From Ancrocorticia sp047602305 (GTDB lineage Bacteria; Actinomycetota; Actinomycetes; Actinomycetales; Actinomycetaceae): a DNA stretch of 64,000 nucleotides. Positions within the stretch are counted from its first letter, which is position 1. Every line of letters begins with the position of its first letter. Shown here piece by piece: positions 25,474 through 34,179 of the stretch. The stretch is taken from NCBI GenBank assembly GCA_047602305.1, contig JASGHO010000001.1:2790001-2854000 (forward strand), written 5' to 3'. Made by a program: the position numbers and the translations under genes. Below the pieces are notes generated by a model that ran no database searches, was not told the origin of the DNA, and was given only the letters and a program-made list of their open reading frames with translations.

Positions 25474-26583
25474 ATGGACGAAAATACTGATCACCGCCCC
25501 TCTCCCGCTCCGAACTCGCGCCCCTGGGCACAAGAACCAGCGAACGCAGAAGCTCTCGTTGGAAACACAGGTTCTCGTGGTTCTACGCCGTCGGGAGGCG
25601 GCGGCAAGAAGCGGAGGCGCCGCGTTGTTGCCGCCACATCTCTGGCCGCGGCGCTCACGTTGACGAGCGTCTCGGCGTGGGCGCTCAACCGCTACGTCAT
25701 CGAACACGTGGAGGTCTCGAACGTCTCTGAGTACGAGGCGCAGCAGGAAAGTTCGGCGGACTCGGCGGACAGCTCGGCAAGTTCCTCGGATACGTACGAT
25801 AGCTCAGCTGACGTAACGTCCGCGCAGGTCACGGACTCGACCTATAGCGCCTCGAATGCGTCGATCACCATCGAGCAGCACTCGACCGGCTCCGCAGACG
25901 ACACCGTCACCTACTACGTGGCCACCGTTGATCTCTCGGATGCCACGGCACTGCGCTCGGCCTTCGCCAACGATTCCTTTGGCCAGAACATCACCGAGAA
26001 CACCTCCGATATCGCAGCTGATCGTGGTGCCATCTTCGCCATCAACGGCGACTATTACGGCTTCCGCGATACCGGCATCGTCATCCGCAACGGCGTCATT
26101 TATCGCGACGACGGCGCCCGCGAAGGCCTCGCCTTCTACCGCGACGGCTCGGTCAAGCTCTACGACGAGACCGCCACGTCGGCTCAGCAGTTGGTCGACG
26201 ACGGCGTGTGGAACACCCTTTCCTTCGGCCCAGCCCTTGTCGAGAACGGCTCCGTCATTTCGGGCATTGACTCGGTCGAGGTGGACACCAACTTCGGCAA
26301 CCACTCCATCCAGGGCGACCAGCCACGAACCCTCGTCGGAGTGAAGTCGGACGGGACGCTCGTGTTCGTCGTCGTTGATGGTCGGAGTACCGGCTACTCC
26401 AAGGGCATGACCATGACGGCGGCGGCCGAGCTCATGGTGTCCCTCGGCTGCGAAACCGCCTACAACCTGGACGGTGGCGGCTCCTCGACGATGTACTTCA
26501 ACGGCGCGGTAGTCAACTACCCGGGCGGAAGCGGCAACGAGCGCGGCACCTCGGACATCCTCTACATCGAGGACCTGTCATGA
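25474..26583 (+). CDS. Phosphodiester glycosidase (NAGPA-domain) membrane-anchored protein
   Basis: 369 residues. A basic Gly/Ser-rich cytoplasmic start is followed by one membrane segment (RVVAATSLAAALTLTSVSAWALNRYVI), a Ser/Asp-rich linker (SADSSASSSDTYDSSAD), then the NAGPA domain: GAIFAINGDYYGFRDTGIVIRNG, LSFGPALVENG, QPRTLVGVKSDGTLVFVVVDGRS and YNLDGGGSSTMYFNG. Such domains cleave or form sugar phosphodiesters in exopolysaccharide or wall polymer metabolism. Its stop overlaps the next gene by ATGA, so it acts with a glycosyltransferase. Its start context (gtcggggtatgga) is identical to that of the gtrA-like gene upstream. Confidence 0.88.
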   Translation: MDENTDHRPSPAPNSRPWAQEPANAEALVGNTGSRGSTPSGGGGKKRRRRVVAATSLAAALTLTSVSAWALNRYVIEHVEVSNVSEYEAQQESSADSADSSASSSDTYDSSADVTSAQVTDSTYSASNASITIEQHSTGSADDTVTYYVATVDLSDATALRSAFANDSFGQNITENTSDIAADRGAIFAINGDYYGFRDTGIVIRNGVIYRDDGAREGLAFYRDGSVKLYDETATSAQQLVDDGVWNTLSFGPALVENGSVISGIDSVEVDTNFGNHSIQGDQPRTLVGVKSDGTLVFVVVDGRSTGYSKGMTMTAAAELMVSLGCETAYNLDGGGSSTMYFNGAVVNYPGGSGNERGTSDILYIEDLS

Positions 26584-27779
26584 TCGTCCTCATCCCGTCT
26601 CTGGAACCCGACCACCGTCTGCCCGAACTCGTCCGGCTGTTGCGCGGCGAACTGGGAGGCGAGGCGCGTGAGAGTGGTGAGTTGAGCGGAAGCCGAGAGC
26701 TGCGCGGCGAGGTGAATGGCGTGCGCATTCTCATTGTCGACGACGGATCCGGGCCCGCGTACGAGGGGACTTTCGCTGATGCGGCGGCGGAGGGCGCCGT
26801 CGTTATTGGGTACCCGACCAATCGTGGCAAAGGGTTCGCGCTGCGGCACGGCTTCGAGTGGTGCCTCGCGAACGCGCCGGGCGAAACGGTGGTATGCGCC
26901 GACTCGGACGGGCAGCACACGCCCGCGGACATCGCGCGGGTGGCGGCAGAATCTGAGCGGAATCCGGAGGCGCTGGTGCTGGGCGTGCGCGGATTCGTCG
27001 GCGACGTGCCGTTGCGCTCGCGGTTCGGAAATGCGATGAGTGCTCTGGTGTTCCGGCTTGCCAGCGGGGTGCGGGTGGATGACACCCAGACCGGGTTGCG
27101 TGCCTACGGGGCCCGCCAATTGCCCGAGCTGCTGGAGGTGCCGGGTGACCGCTTCGAATGGGAGCAGAATGCGCTGCTCATGGCCGCGCGAAGCGGACGT
27201 GAGATTGTGCAGGTGCCGATTGCGACCGTCTATCTCGATGAAAACTCAAGCTCCCATTTCCGGCCGCTGGCCGATTCGTACAGGGTGTTCCGGTCGTTGC
27301 TTGGGGGTGTGAGAGCTGGGGTGATGGGCGGTGCTGGTGGTTTGAGTGCCGGTGTTCGTGCTGGTGGTTTGAGTGTTGGTGTCGGGTCGGGGGTGCTGAA
27401 GTTTGCGGGGTCTGGGCTGGTGGCGTGGGCGCTGGAGATGGTGCTCTTCCTGCTGCTTCAGGTGCATATCGGGGTGGTGTGGGCGGTTGTGCTGGCGAGG
27501 TTGACGTCGGCGTCGATGAACTTCTTGATGAACAAGTTCGCGGTGTTCGGCGAGCGGTCGCGCGAGAATACGCGGCGGCAGGCCGTGGGGTACGTGGCGC
27601 TTGCGGCGGTTCTGTTGGTGACCACGGCCGTTGGGGTGAGGGTGCTGACGTCGATTGGCCTGGCGGCGTGGCTTGCGAAGCTGGTGATGGATGTCAGTGG
27701 GCTTGCGGTGAGTTTCCGTGTGCAGAGCCGGGTGATTTTTACGGAGGGGAGTGGGACGGAAGTGGTTTCTGCTAGATGA
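26580..27779 (+). CDS. Glycosyltransferase family 2 fused to a GtrA membrane domain
   Basis: 399 residues. The GT2 domain (1-230) has ILIVDDGSG, NRGKGFALRHGF, CADSDGQHTPADI and DDTQTGLRAYG motifs, as in DPM1-like polyprenyl-phosphate sugar transferases. A Gly/Val/Ala repeat linker (GGVRAGVMGGAGGLSAGVRA, then GGLSVGVGSGV) at about 240-275 joins it to a GtrA domain with four membrane segments (LKFAGSGLVAWALEMVLFLL onward). The fusion couples sugar loading of a lipid carrier with transfer across the membrane. A short SRELRGE/ESGELSG insertion sits within the first beta strand region. Coupled by ATGA to the NAGPA gene. Confidence 0.9.
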   Translation: MIVLIPSLEPDHRLPELVRLLRGELGGEARESGELSGSRELRGEVNGVRILIVDDGSGPAYEGTFADAAAEGAVVIGYPTNRGKGFALRHGFEWCLANAPGETVVCADSDGQHTPADIARVAAESERNPEALVLGVRGFVGDVPLRSRFGNAMSALVFRLASGVRVDDTQTGLRAYGARQLPELLEVPGDRFEWEQNALLMAARSGREIVQVPIATVYLDENSSSHFRPLADSYRVFRSLLGGVRAGVMGGAGGLSAGVRAGGLSVGVGSGVLKFAGSGLVAWALEMVLFLLLQVHIGVVWAVVLARLTSASMNFLMNKFAVFGERSRENTRRQAVGYVALAAVLLVTTAVGVRVLTSIGLAAWLAKLVMDVSGLAVSFRVQSRVIFTEGSGTEVVSAR

Positions 27780-27780
27780 C

Positions 27781-27826
27781 TATCAATGATGATACTATCT
27801 TGAATGATAGTATCTTGAGTGGTAGT
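27781..27826 (+). promoter_or_regulatory. Iterated repeat with inverted-repeat core upstream of ATPase gene
   Basis: gatactatc (27791-27799) and gatagtatc (27806-27814) form a perfect 9-bp inverted repeat. The same sequence also reads as direct repeats of tatcttga(a/g)tg(a/g)tag (27797-27811 and 27812-27826) with a partial third copy at 27781. It ends 11 bases before the ATPase ATG and is AT-rich against a GC-rich background, so an operator/promoter is likely. Confidence 0.55.
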
Positions 27827-27837
27827 TAGGTGACGTT

Positions 27838-29409
27838 ATGTTCGTCGGCAGAACAGAACAGCTGTCCATCCTTGATGGATTTCTTCGGCGCGTTGTGGAC
27901 GATCGAGATTCCAAGCCGGGGAAGGCGCTACTGATCAGGGGTCGTCGTCGTGTTGGTAAGTCGCGCCTGGTGGAGGAGTTTCTTGACCGGGCCGGGGTGC
28001 CATCGCTCTTCTTCGCTGCGACTGGCAGGCCGGTGCGCGATGAACTGGCGCTTTTCGTGGACGAGGTCATGTACTCATCGCTGCCGGGGAAAGAGGTCTT
28101 CCGCGGGATTGAACTGACCTCGTGGGATGTGGCGCTGCGTCTTCTTGGGTCGATACTCCCGGATAGTGGATCAGTGGTGGTGTTTGACGAGATGCCCTAC
28201 CTCATCGATGCGGATCCCCACTTCGAAGGAACCCTTCAGCGAGCTTTCGACCGAGAGCTCTCACGTAAACGAGTGCTGCTCATTGGAATTGGATCTGACC
28301 TGGCGATGATGGAAGCGCTCAATGAGTATGGGCGTCCGTTCCACCAAAGAGCCAGCGAGATAGTGGTGCCTCCGTTGAGCCCCTCGGAGGTTGGGGCGAT
28401 GCTGGGCCTTGGAGCAGCGGACGCATTTGATGCCTTCATGGTGACGGGTGGTCTGCCGCTCATCTGTAGTGAATGGGAAACCGGGATGTCGTTGTGGGAC
28501 TATCTGAGTGCGGCTTCCTCCAATCCGACGTCGGCCTTGCTGGTCTCCGCAGAGAGATCTCTTGCCGCCGAGTTTCGGGCTGAAATGCTGGCGAGGGATG
28601 TTCTGGGGGCGATCGGTAGCGGAGAACGAACGTTCACGAACATCGGGAAGGCGAGCGGCGGGATGGCCCCAACATCATTGACGCGAGCGCTACAACTGTT
28701 GGAAGAAAAACGAATGGTGGCTGCGGAGTTGCCGCTGTCCTGCAAGCCTTCGCGGGAACGCCGCTATCGTGTCGCCGACCCTTACTTGAGATTCTGGTTG
28801 ACTTTCCTCGGGCCACATCTCGCGGAAGTTGAACGTGGACGTGGGGATCGGGTGCTGGCGCGGATACATGCGGGATGGTCATCGTGGCGTGGGCGGGCGA
28901 TCGAGCCGGTTGTTCGCGAGGCGCTGGAGCGGTTGTCGCTGTCGTTTCCTCTTGGTGATGAGGTTGTGCAGGGTGTCGGGGGAGCGTTGAAGGGAGTGCT
29001 AAAGGAAGTGTCGAAGGAAGCGCCAAAGGGAGTGTCGAAGGAAGCGCGTGCGGCGGGTGGTGGTGCCGGTCTTTCTGGCGGCGTGGCTCGTCTTGGTGGT
29101 GCGGGTTTTTCTGGTGGCGTTCCGGGCGTCGTCGGCGGCTACTGGACTCGTACGAATAATCCGGAAATCGACATCGTGGTGGCGGATCGTGCTCCCGTGG
29201 CGAAACGTATTCTGGCTGTTGGTTCGATCAAATGGCTGGAAAATGCGCCGTTTGATGCACACGATGCGGCCGCACTTCATGTTCATCGATCGCAACTGCC
29301 CGGCGCGAGTCCCGAGGCGCAGTTGGTTGCGGTGGCGCGATCGGGGTGCACGGCTGACGGCGTCGTCCATGTTTCTCCAGAGGATCTACTGCAAGCCTAC
29401 GGCGGATAA
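27838..29409 (+). CDS. AAA-type ATPase with DUF234-like C-terminal nuclease-fold domain
   Basis: 523 residues. N-terminal ATPase with Walker A GRRRVGKSRLVEEF near residue 40 and Walker B SVVVFDEMPYL near 118; a winged-helix-like middle (TNIGKASGGMAPTSLTRALQLLEEKRMV); then YRVADPYLRFWLTFL and NNPEIDIVVADRAP...VGSIKWLENAPF, the PD-(D/E)xK-like DUF234 end seen in archaeal/bacterial ATPase families often found as isolated accessory genes. Between these halves residues about 380-440 are an inserted low-complexity repeat (LKGVLKEVSKEAPKGVSKEA, then Gly/Ala-rich). Catalytic role is unknown. Single gene with an operator-like repeat upstream. Confidence 0.8.
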   Translation: MFVGRTEQLSILDGFLRRVVDDRDSKPGKALLIRGRRRVGKSRLVEEFLDRAGVPSLFFAATGRPVRDELALFVDEVMYSSLPGKEVFRGIELTSWDVALRLLGSILPDSGSVVVFDEMPYLIDADPHFEGTLQRAFDRELSRKRVLLIGIGSDLAMMEALNEYGRPFHQRASEIVVPPLSPSEVGAMLGLGAADAFDAFMVTGGLPLICSEWETGMSLWDYLSAASSNPTSALLVSAERSLAAEFRAEMLARDVLGAIGSGERTFTNIGKASGGMAPTSLTRALQLLEEKRMVAAELPLSCKPSRERRYRVADPYLRFWLTFLGPHLAEVERGRGDRVLARIHAGWSSWRGRAIEPVVREALERLSLSFPLGDEVVQGVGGALKGVLKEVSKEAPKGVSKEARAAGGGAGLSGGVARLGGAGFSGGVPGVVGGYWTRTNNPEIDIVVADRAPVAKRILAVGSIKWLENAPFDAHDAAALHVHRSQLPGASPEAQLVAVARSGCTADGVVHVSPEDLLQAYGG

Positions 29410-29465
29410 TCTGCTTCTTTTGCTGTGGTTTTGGGGTGCGGGTACTGCAGTCGTTATTTATTCCC

Positions 29466-29907
29466 TCAGATTGGTGAGTGTCTTGTTAAAGCTTTGCCGA
29501 GTACTACGACCAGCTTTCTGTTACTGCCGGTGTCTTGACCGTGGAAGCGAGCTTGGATGAATTCCTCCCGGAGTGGTGCCATAGGTTGAAAAGCGGCAGT
29601 GTTGAGAGCGTAGCCGGCTTGTTCGGCGAGTTGGGAGAAGAAGACGAACTGGGAACGAGTATTCCCTTCCTTGAAAGATGTGGTAGTGGATTGCCTTCAT
29701 GTGATCGTAGTCAAACTGCCCATGGGTGGGGTTAGTGCTCAGTTCCAGCAGCCTTGATCGGGTGTAATACTCTTCGAGTGCGGTGAGTTTGTCTTGATCG
29801 GTTTCGCCATAAGGTTTGGTTGACGAGGTGAACTTGTTCCGTAATACAGAAGTTCCTGGAATGAAGTAGTCATCCCAGGAACGACTATTCTGTCCGAGAG
29901 GCGTCAT
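29466..29907 (-). pseudogene. fic toxin remnant with internal deletion and frameshift
   Basis: The 5' part (from ATG 29907) reads as a Fic-protein N-terminus: DDYFIPGTSVLRNKF...ALEEYYTRSRLLEL...FDYDHMKAIHYHIFQ. At about 29670 the frame shifts; the next frame gives EGNTRSQFVFFSQLAEQAGYAL and runs to a stop at 29466. EGNTRS is the second half of the catalytic Fic motif (HPFxxGN), but the segment between HIFQ and EGNTRS, including the motif His and about 70 residues, is missing. An AMP-transferase activity is therefore not possible. The antitoxin-like gene lies 12 bases upstream. Confidence 0.82.
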
Positions 29908-29919
29908 TGTTATTGATGC

Positions 29920-30132
29920 TTAGCGACCAAGAATGTAGCGACGGCCCAGCTCACGAGCAGTTTTACCGGAAATTTCTCCGCGGGCTTGGCGTAGAGCCAA
30001 CTCATTCAGGTAAGAATCGGTGATCTCGTGGCCTGCAATAGCCAACGCGGCATCTGCAAATGCCAGCCGATTTGCCGCCTGAGCTTCTGACACGCGGGCA
30101 ATGTTTGTTGCTGTTGTGGTCATTGTGGTCAC
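29920..30132 (-). CDS. VbhA-like Fic antitoxin, apparently degenerate
   Basis: 70 residues. The helix RLAFADAALAIAGHEITDSYLNELALRQARGEISGKTARELG fits the VbhA antitoxin layout, where the first helix carries an S-x-x-x-E-G motif whose Glu blocks ATP in the Fic active site. Here the equivalent reads AALAIAG: the Gly is kept but the Glu position is Ala. The Thr-rich start (TTMTTTATN) permits a second ATG at 30123. AAAGGAAGGTGACC precedes the gene on the minus strand. Partner of the broken fic gene just downstream. Confidence 0.72.
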   Translation of the reverse strand: MTTMTTTATNIARVSEAQAANRLAFADAALAIAGHEITDSYLNELALRQARGEISGKTARELGRRYILGR

Positions 30133-30283
30133 CTTCCTTTCACTGTTCCTATTCTACCTGCATGTGTGGACAGCAAATAGGGCGGTTTTGGGGTGCAGGT
30201 TGTGTGCGGTTTTGGGGCGCCGGTTGCGGGCAGTGAGAAAGTGCGACTGAAACCTGTCGGAGCGGGCACGTAGACTGTCCGTT

Positions 30284-33200
30284 GTGAGCATGGCACTTTA
30301 TCGCAGATATCGACCACAGCAGTTCCAGGATGTCATCGGGCAAGAGCAGGTGACGAAGCCGCTGATGGCCGCACTTCGCGCGGACAAAACGGCCCATGCC
30401 TACCTTTTCTCGGGCCCGCGCGGGTGTGGCAAGACCACCTCCGCCCGCATCCTTGCGAAGTGTCTGAACTGTGCGCAGGCACCCACGGATACCCCGTGCG
30501 GCGAGTGCGAGTCCTGCCGTGAGTTGGCGCTGTCCGGTTCCGGTTCGCTGGATGTGGTGGAGATGGACGCGGCGAGTCACGGTGGCGTGGATGACGCCCG
30601 CGATCTTATCGAGCGCGCCTCCTTCGCTCCGGCTCGTGACCGCTACAAGATTTTCATCATCGACGAGGCCCACATGGTCTCCAACCAGGGCTTTAACGCC
30701 CTGCTCAAGTTGGTGGAGGAGCCGCCTCCTCATATCAAGTTCATTTTTGCGACGACGGAGCCGGAGAAAGTCATCGGCACCATCCGTTCGCGTACCCACC
30801 ACTACCCATTCCGGCTTGTGCCCCCGGATGTTCTGGAGAGCTTCCTGGGAGATATTTGCGCTGATGAGGGGATCGACGTCGGCGCGGGCGTACTTCCGCT
30901 TGTCGTCCGGTCCGGCGGTGGCTCGGTTCGTGATTCGCTTTCAGTTCTTGACCAGCTCATGGGCGGGTCTGAGGGCGGCGTGGTGAATTACCAGGATGCC
31001 GTGGGCTTGCTTGGGTATACGGACGGCTCGCTGCTTGATGACTTTGTTGAGGCGCTCGCGGTCAATGATGGCGCCACGGTGTTCTCGGTGGTGGATCGCG
31101 TGGTGCAGTCCGGGCATGATCCGCGGCGTTTCGTCGAGGATCTGTTGCAGCGGTTGCGCGATCTTATTGTTATTGCGTTGGCGGGGGAGCACGCCACGGA
31201 TGTTCTTTCGTCGGTGCCGCAGGATCAGCTTGAGCGCATGGTGGCGCAGTCGGGGCATCTGGGTGCCGCGAAGGCCTCGCGTTCCGCAGATCTGGTGAAT
31301 GATGCTCTGAGCTCGATGGTGGGGGCCACTTCACCGAGGTTGCAGCTGGAATTGTTGTGTGCCCGGTTGCTCATTCCTGAGCCGGTTGGTGCGGTTTCCG
31401 TGAATGTTGGTATGGGGGATCGCGGCCCGGGCGAGCGTCCCGCTCGCCCGGCGAGCGCCCAGCGCCAGCAGGGCGCTGGGCGGCCTGGGGTAGGTGCGCA
31501 GCCTGTGTCGGCGGGGCAGCCAGTCCAGACGGCGGCGCAGGGCCATGAGGCAGCAGGGCGGCAGGGCGTTGCGGCTCAGTCCGCGAATGTAGCAGGTGCG
31601 GCGGCTAGTGGCGATCTAGCAGCCGGTGATGTTCGTGGGCAGGGCGCTCGCGGTGGGCAGGTTGGTGCTGGTGTAACTCAACAGCGTCCGGCAGTACCGG
31701 CTTCCAGCCCGATGGTTCCGGGCAGGCAGATCAACCCGGCGTGGGCGGCGGCCGCTGAACGTCCAGAAGAGCAGGCTGCTGCGCAGCAGGCACCGCATGG
31801 AACGCAAGGTGCGCAGCAGAGCTCTGCGTTCCCACAGGCACCGCAACAGGTGTCTCAAGAAGGCCAGCGCCCGGTGCAGCAGACCGCACCGCGGCAGGCT
31901 CCGCAGCCTCAGCGTCCCGAGCGGGTTTCTACTCCGTCTACTAGCGCACCCCACTCCTTGGCCTCGACCGGTGCAATCCAACCTTCTGCCTCTGTGGGCG
32001 GGCCCCAGCCCAAGGATGCGGCTCCGGCGAACGCGGATGCGGCTATCATCCGTCAGCGGTGGAACGAAGTGGTAGCGGCCGTTCAGGCCCACTCGCGCTC
32101 CACGGCGGCCCTTATCCAGACGAATGCCCAGGTGGGATCACTGGCCGGGGGCGTCTTGACGCTTGCCTTCCAGACGGCCGGCTTGGCCACCACCTTCAAC
32201 AACCGTGGCCACGCGCCGCGAGTTGAGGCAGCGTTGCACGATGTTCTGGGTATCCGGGCCACGGTGCAAGGATCAATGGGTGGATCGCAGGCACCGGCCC
32301 CTCGTGGTCAGGCAGCCGGAGCACAGACGCAGCGGCCCAACCATCCGGGCCAGCCGGTATCCCAGCAGCCAGAACAAATAGTGCCAGCCGTGCCGGATCC
32401 TGAACCAGAGCAGTCTTCGATTTATGTGGCTGCTGACTCGGCACCGGTCCGTCAGGAATCCACGTCTTCGGCTCCGGCTCCAATCGTTTCTTCTCAGGAG
32501 CCGACTCCTGTTGCTCCGCCGTCTCCGGTTTCGGTAGAGGCCGCACGACCTCAGGAGCCGGTCGTTTCTCCGGCTTCGGCCGCTCCTGCGCGCGAGGAAG
32601 AACCGTGGCCGGTTCCTGTTGCTCCACCGCGTCCTTCAGCACGCCCCACAGGAGTTCCTGCTGGTGCATCGCCGCAGACACCCGCGGATTCCGCAGGCGT
32701 TCTGGCGCAGCTGGTGGATAATTCCGTGGACGAGATTCTCGCTCGCAGCACTGTTCCAGCTGGCCATCAAGAATCTCGGGTTTCTGACGAAGATGGTACT
32801 CCGGAGAGTGGAGCTGATTCCTCCGCATCGACAGAACCTGCCTCCCCAGCTCCGGCCGAGCCGCAAGATTCAGTTCCCGCGCCGCCGTTCGACGAGAACA
32901 TGGTTCCCCCACCTCTTGATGAACCGGACGATGAGCCGTTCTATGCGCAGCAGATGCCGGTTCCTCCGCGTCCTCAGGATTTTGGGCAATCCCCGGTCAT
33001 CCCAGCACCGATTCCCCCGCGTCCAGGTTTCGGTCAGCCTGGGCAATCCACACAATCACCGCAATCCGCTGCGCGCTCGAACTCGATCGCTTCGCGGATT
33101 AGGGAGAACCACGGCACCGGTCACGCGCAGAACAACGGATTCGGCAACGGTGGATTGAAGAGCGGCGAATTTGGTGGCTATCGCGCCAACTCGGGCAACT

Positions 33201-33430
33201 CCGGCTACCCGGGTAACTCGGGCTATCCAGGAGCCTCGGGCTACCCTGGGAACTCCGGAAACGGGGGCTACTCCCCGGCGCCCGGCGCTCAGAATGGCAT
33301 CCATGACGATGATGAGGTTTCGGCAGACGATCCCACCATCGCTCAGTCGAATCTTGTAGGAATTGACGTTGTCCTTGATACGTTCCACGGAACGGTGATT
33401 GAGGAAATCATTGGAAAGAAGGAGGTCTAA
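30284..33430 (+). CDS. dnaX: DNA polymerase III gamma/tau subunit with very long disordered tail
   Basis: 1048 residues. Clamp-loader ATPase: YRRYRPQQFQDVIGQEQVT, Walker A GPRGCGKTTSARILA, zinc-binding CLNCAQ...CGECESC, FIIDEAHMVSNQGFNALLK and FIFATTEPEKVIGTIRSRT are all present. Domain III ends near residue 370. Residues about 375-585 are Gln/Pro/Ala-rich, followed by a folded tau-type domain (IIRQRWNEVVAAVQAHSRST...) at about 588-660. From there to residue 1035 the chain is Pro/Ser/Ala-rich, with a GY-P/N-G-N-S repeat (SGYPGNSGYPGASGYPGNSG) near 965-990. Actinobacterial DnaX proteins do have long tails, but this is at the long end. GTG start; recR overlaps its stop by TAATG; the ybaB-type gene often found between them is absent. 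Confidence 0.95.
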   Translation: MSMALYRRYRPQQFQDVIGQEQVTKPLMAALRADKTAHAYLFSGPRGCGKTTSARILAKCLNCAQAPTDTPCGECESCRELALSGSGSLDVVEMDAASHGGVDDARDLIERASFAPARDRYKIFIIDEAHMVSNQGFNALLKLVEEPPPHIKFIFATTEPEKVIGTIRSRTHHYPFRLVPPDVLESFLGDICADEGIDVGAGVLPLVVRSGGGSVRDSLSVLDQLMGGSEGGVVNYQDAVGLLGYTDGSLLDDFVEALAVNDGATVFSVVDRVVQSGHDPRRFVEDLLQRLRDLIVIALAGEHATDVLSSVPQDQLERMVAQSGHLGAAKASRSADLVNDALSSMVGATSPRLQLELLCARLLIPEPVGAVSVNVGMGDRGPGERPARPASAQRQQGAGRPGVGAQPVSAGQPVQTAAQGHEAAGRQGVAAQSANVAGAAASGDLAAGDVRGQGARGGQVGAGVTQQRPAVPASSPMVPGRQINPAWAAAAERPEEQAAAQQAPHGTQGAQQSSAFPQAPQQVSQEGQRPVQQTAPRQAPQPQRPERVSTPSTSAPHSLASTGAIQPSASVGGPQPKDAAPANADAAIIRQRWNEVVAAVQAHSRSTAALIQTNAQVGSLAGGVLTLAFQTAGLATTFNNRGHAPRVEAALHDVLGIRATVQGSMGGSQAPAPRGQAAGAQTQRPNHPGQPVSQQPEQIVPAVPDPEPEQSSIYVAADSAPVRQESTSSAPAPIVSSQEPTPVAPPSPVSVEAARPQEPVVSPASAAPAREEEPWPVPVAPPRPSARPTGVPAGASPQTPADSAGVLAQLVDNSVDEILARSTVPAGHQESRVSDEDGTPESGADSSASTEPASPAPAEPQDSVPAPPFDENMVPPPLDEPDDEPFYAQQMPVPPRPQDFGQSPVIPAPIPPRPGFGQPGQSTQSPQSAARSNSIASRIRENHGTGHAQNNGFGNGGLKSGEFGGYRANSGNSGYPGNSGYPGASGYPGNSGNGGYSPAPGAQNGIHDDDEVSADDPTIAQSNLVGIDVVLDTFHGTVIEEIIGKKEV

Positions 33431-34056
33431 TGCCCGGCGTGTATGACGGAGCGGTGCAGGAGCTGATTGACGAACTTGGTCGGCTTCCTGGAATCGGCCC
33501 CAAGAGTGCCCAGCGCATTGCCTTCCATATCCTGGAGCAAGAGCCGGCCGATGTTGCGGCATTGACGAGTGCCATCGCGCGCGTCAAGGAACGTGTGCAT
33601 TTCTGCGAAACTTGCGGCAATGTCACGGAAGCCCAGATCTGCTCCATCTGCTCGGACGCACGCCGCATCGACACCGTTATTTGTGTGGTCGAGGAAGCCA
33701 AGGACATTGTTGCCATTGAACGGACTCGCGAATATCGCGGCCGGTACCACGTTCTTGGCGGATCCATTAACCCCATCCAAGGGGTTGGCCCCGATGATCT
33801 GCGAATCCGTGAACTTCTGGTCCGCCTCCAAGACGGTGTGGTCCAGGAAGTCATCCTGGCAACGGACCCCAATATTGAGGGTGAGGCGACGGCCGCGTAC
33901 CTCATCCGGCTGCTAGTTCCGATCGGTATCACCGTATCAAGGCTTGCTTCAGGGCTTCCTGTGGGCGGAGATCTTGAATACGCGGACGAGATCACGCTGT
34001 CGCGTGCATTTGAAGGACGGCAGAAGATTCACACACCAAGCGGAGCCTTCGCGTAG
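33430..34056 (+). CDS. recR: Recombination protein RecR
   Basis: 208 residues; acts with RecF/RecO to load RecA at gaps. Helix-hairpin-helix (LGRLPGIGPKSAQRIAFHIL), a C4 zinc finger (CETCGNVTEAQICSIC) and the Toprim domain (ICVVEEAKDIVAIERT, ATDPNIEGEATAAYL) are in normal order. Starts within the dnaX stop after GAAGGAGGT. Confidence 0.97.
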   Translation: MPGVYDGAVQELIDELGRLPGIGPKSAQRIAFHILEQEPADVAALTSAIARVKERVHFCETCGNVTEAQICSICSDARRIDTVICVVEEAKDIVAIERTREYRGRYHVLGGSINPIQGVGPDDLRIRELLVRLQDGVVQEVILATDPNIEGEATAAYLIRLLVPIGITVSRLASGLPVGGDLEYADEITLSRAFEGRQKIHTPSGAFA

Positions 34057-34108
34057 TCGTGGGAACATTTCCGCAGGTAGGGGCCTATGTGTCCGCCGTC
34101 TCATGTCC

Positions 34109-34123
34109 AACGTACGATACGTT
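34109..34123. promoter_or_regulatory. Short palindrome upstream of lysC
   Basis: aacgta-cga-tacgtt is a perfect 6-3-6 inverted repeat 57 bases before the lysC ATG. It could be an operator for the lysC-asd unit; nothing links it to a known regulator. Confidence 0.3.
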
Positions 34124-34179
34124 CTCGGAGCGAGTAACCTACCCGATTACGATGAGACAGTCGAAAAAAGGAGCAACCT

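Noticed and set aside
34057..34179. Lysine riboswitch before lysC
   Set aside because: The 120-base leader is too short and lacks the conserved lysine-riboswitch core; only a short palindrome is visible.
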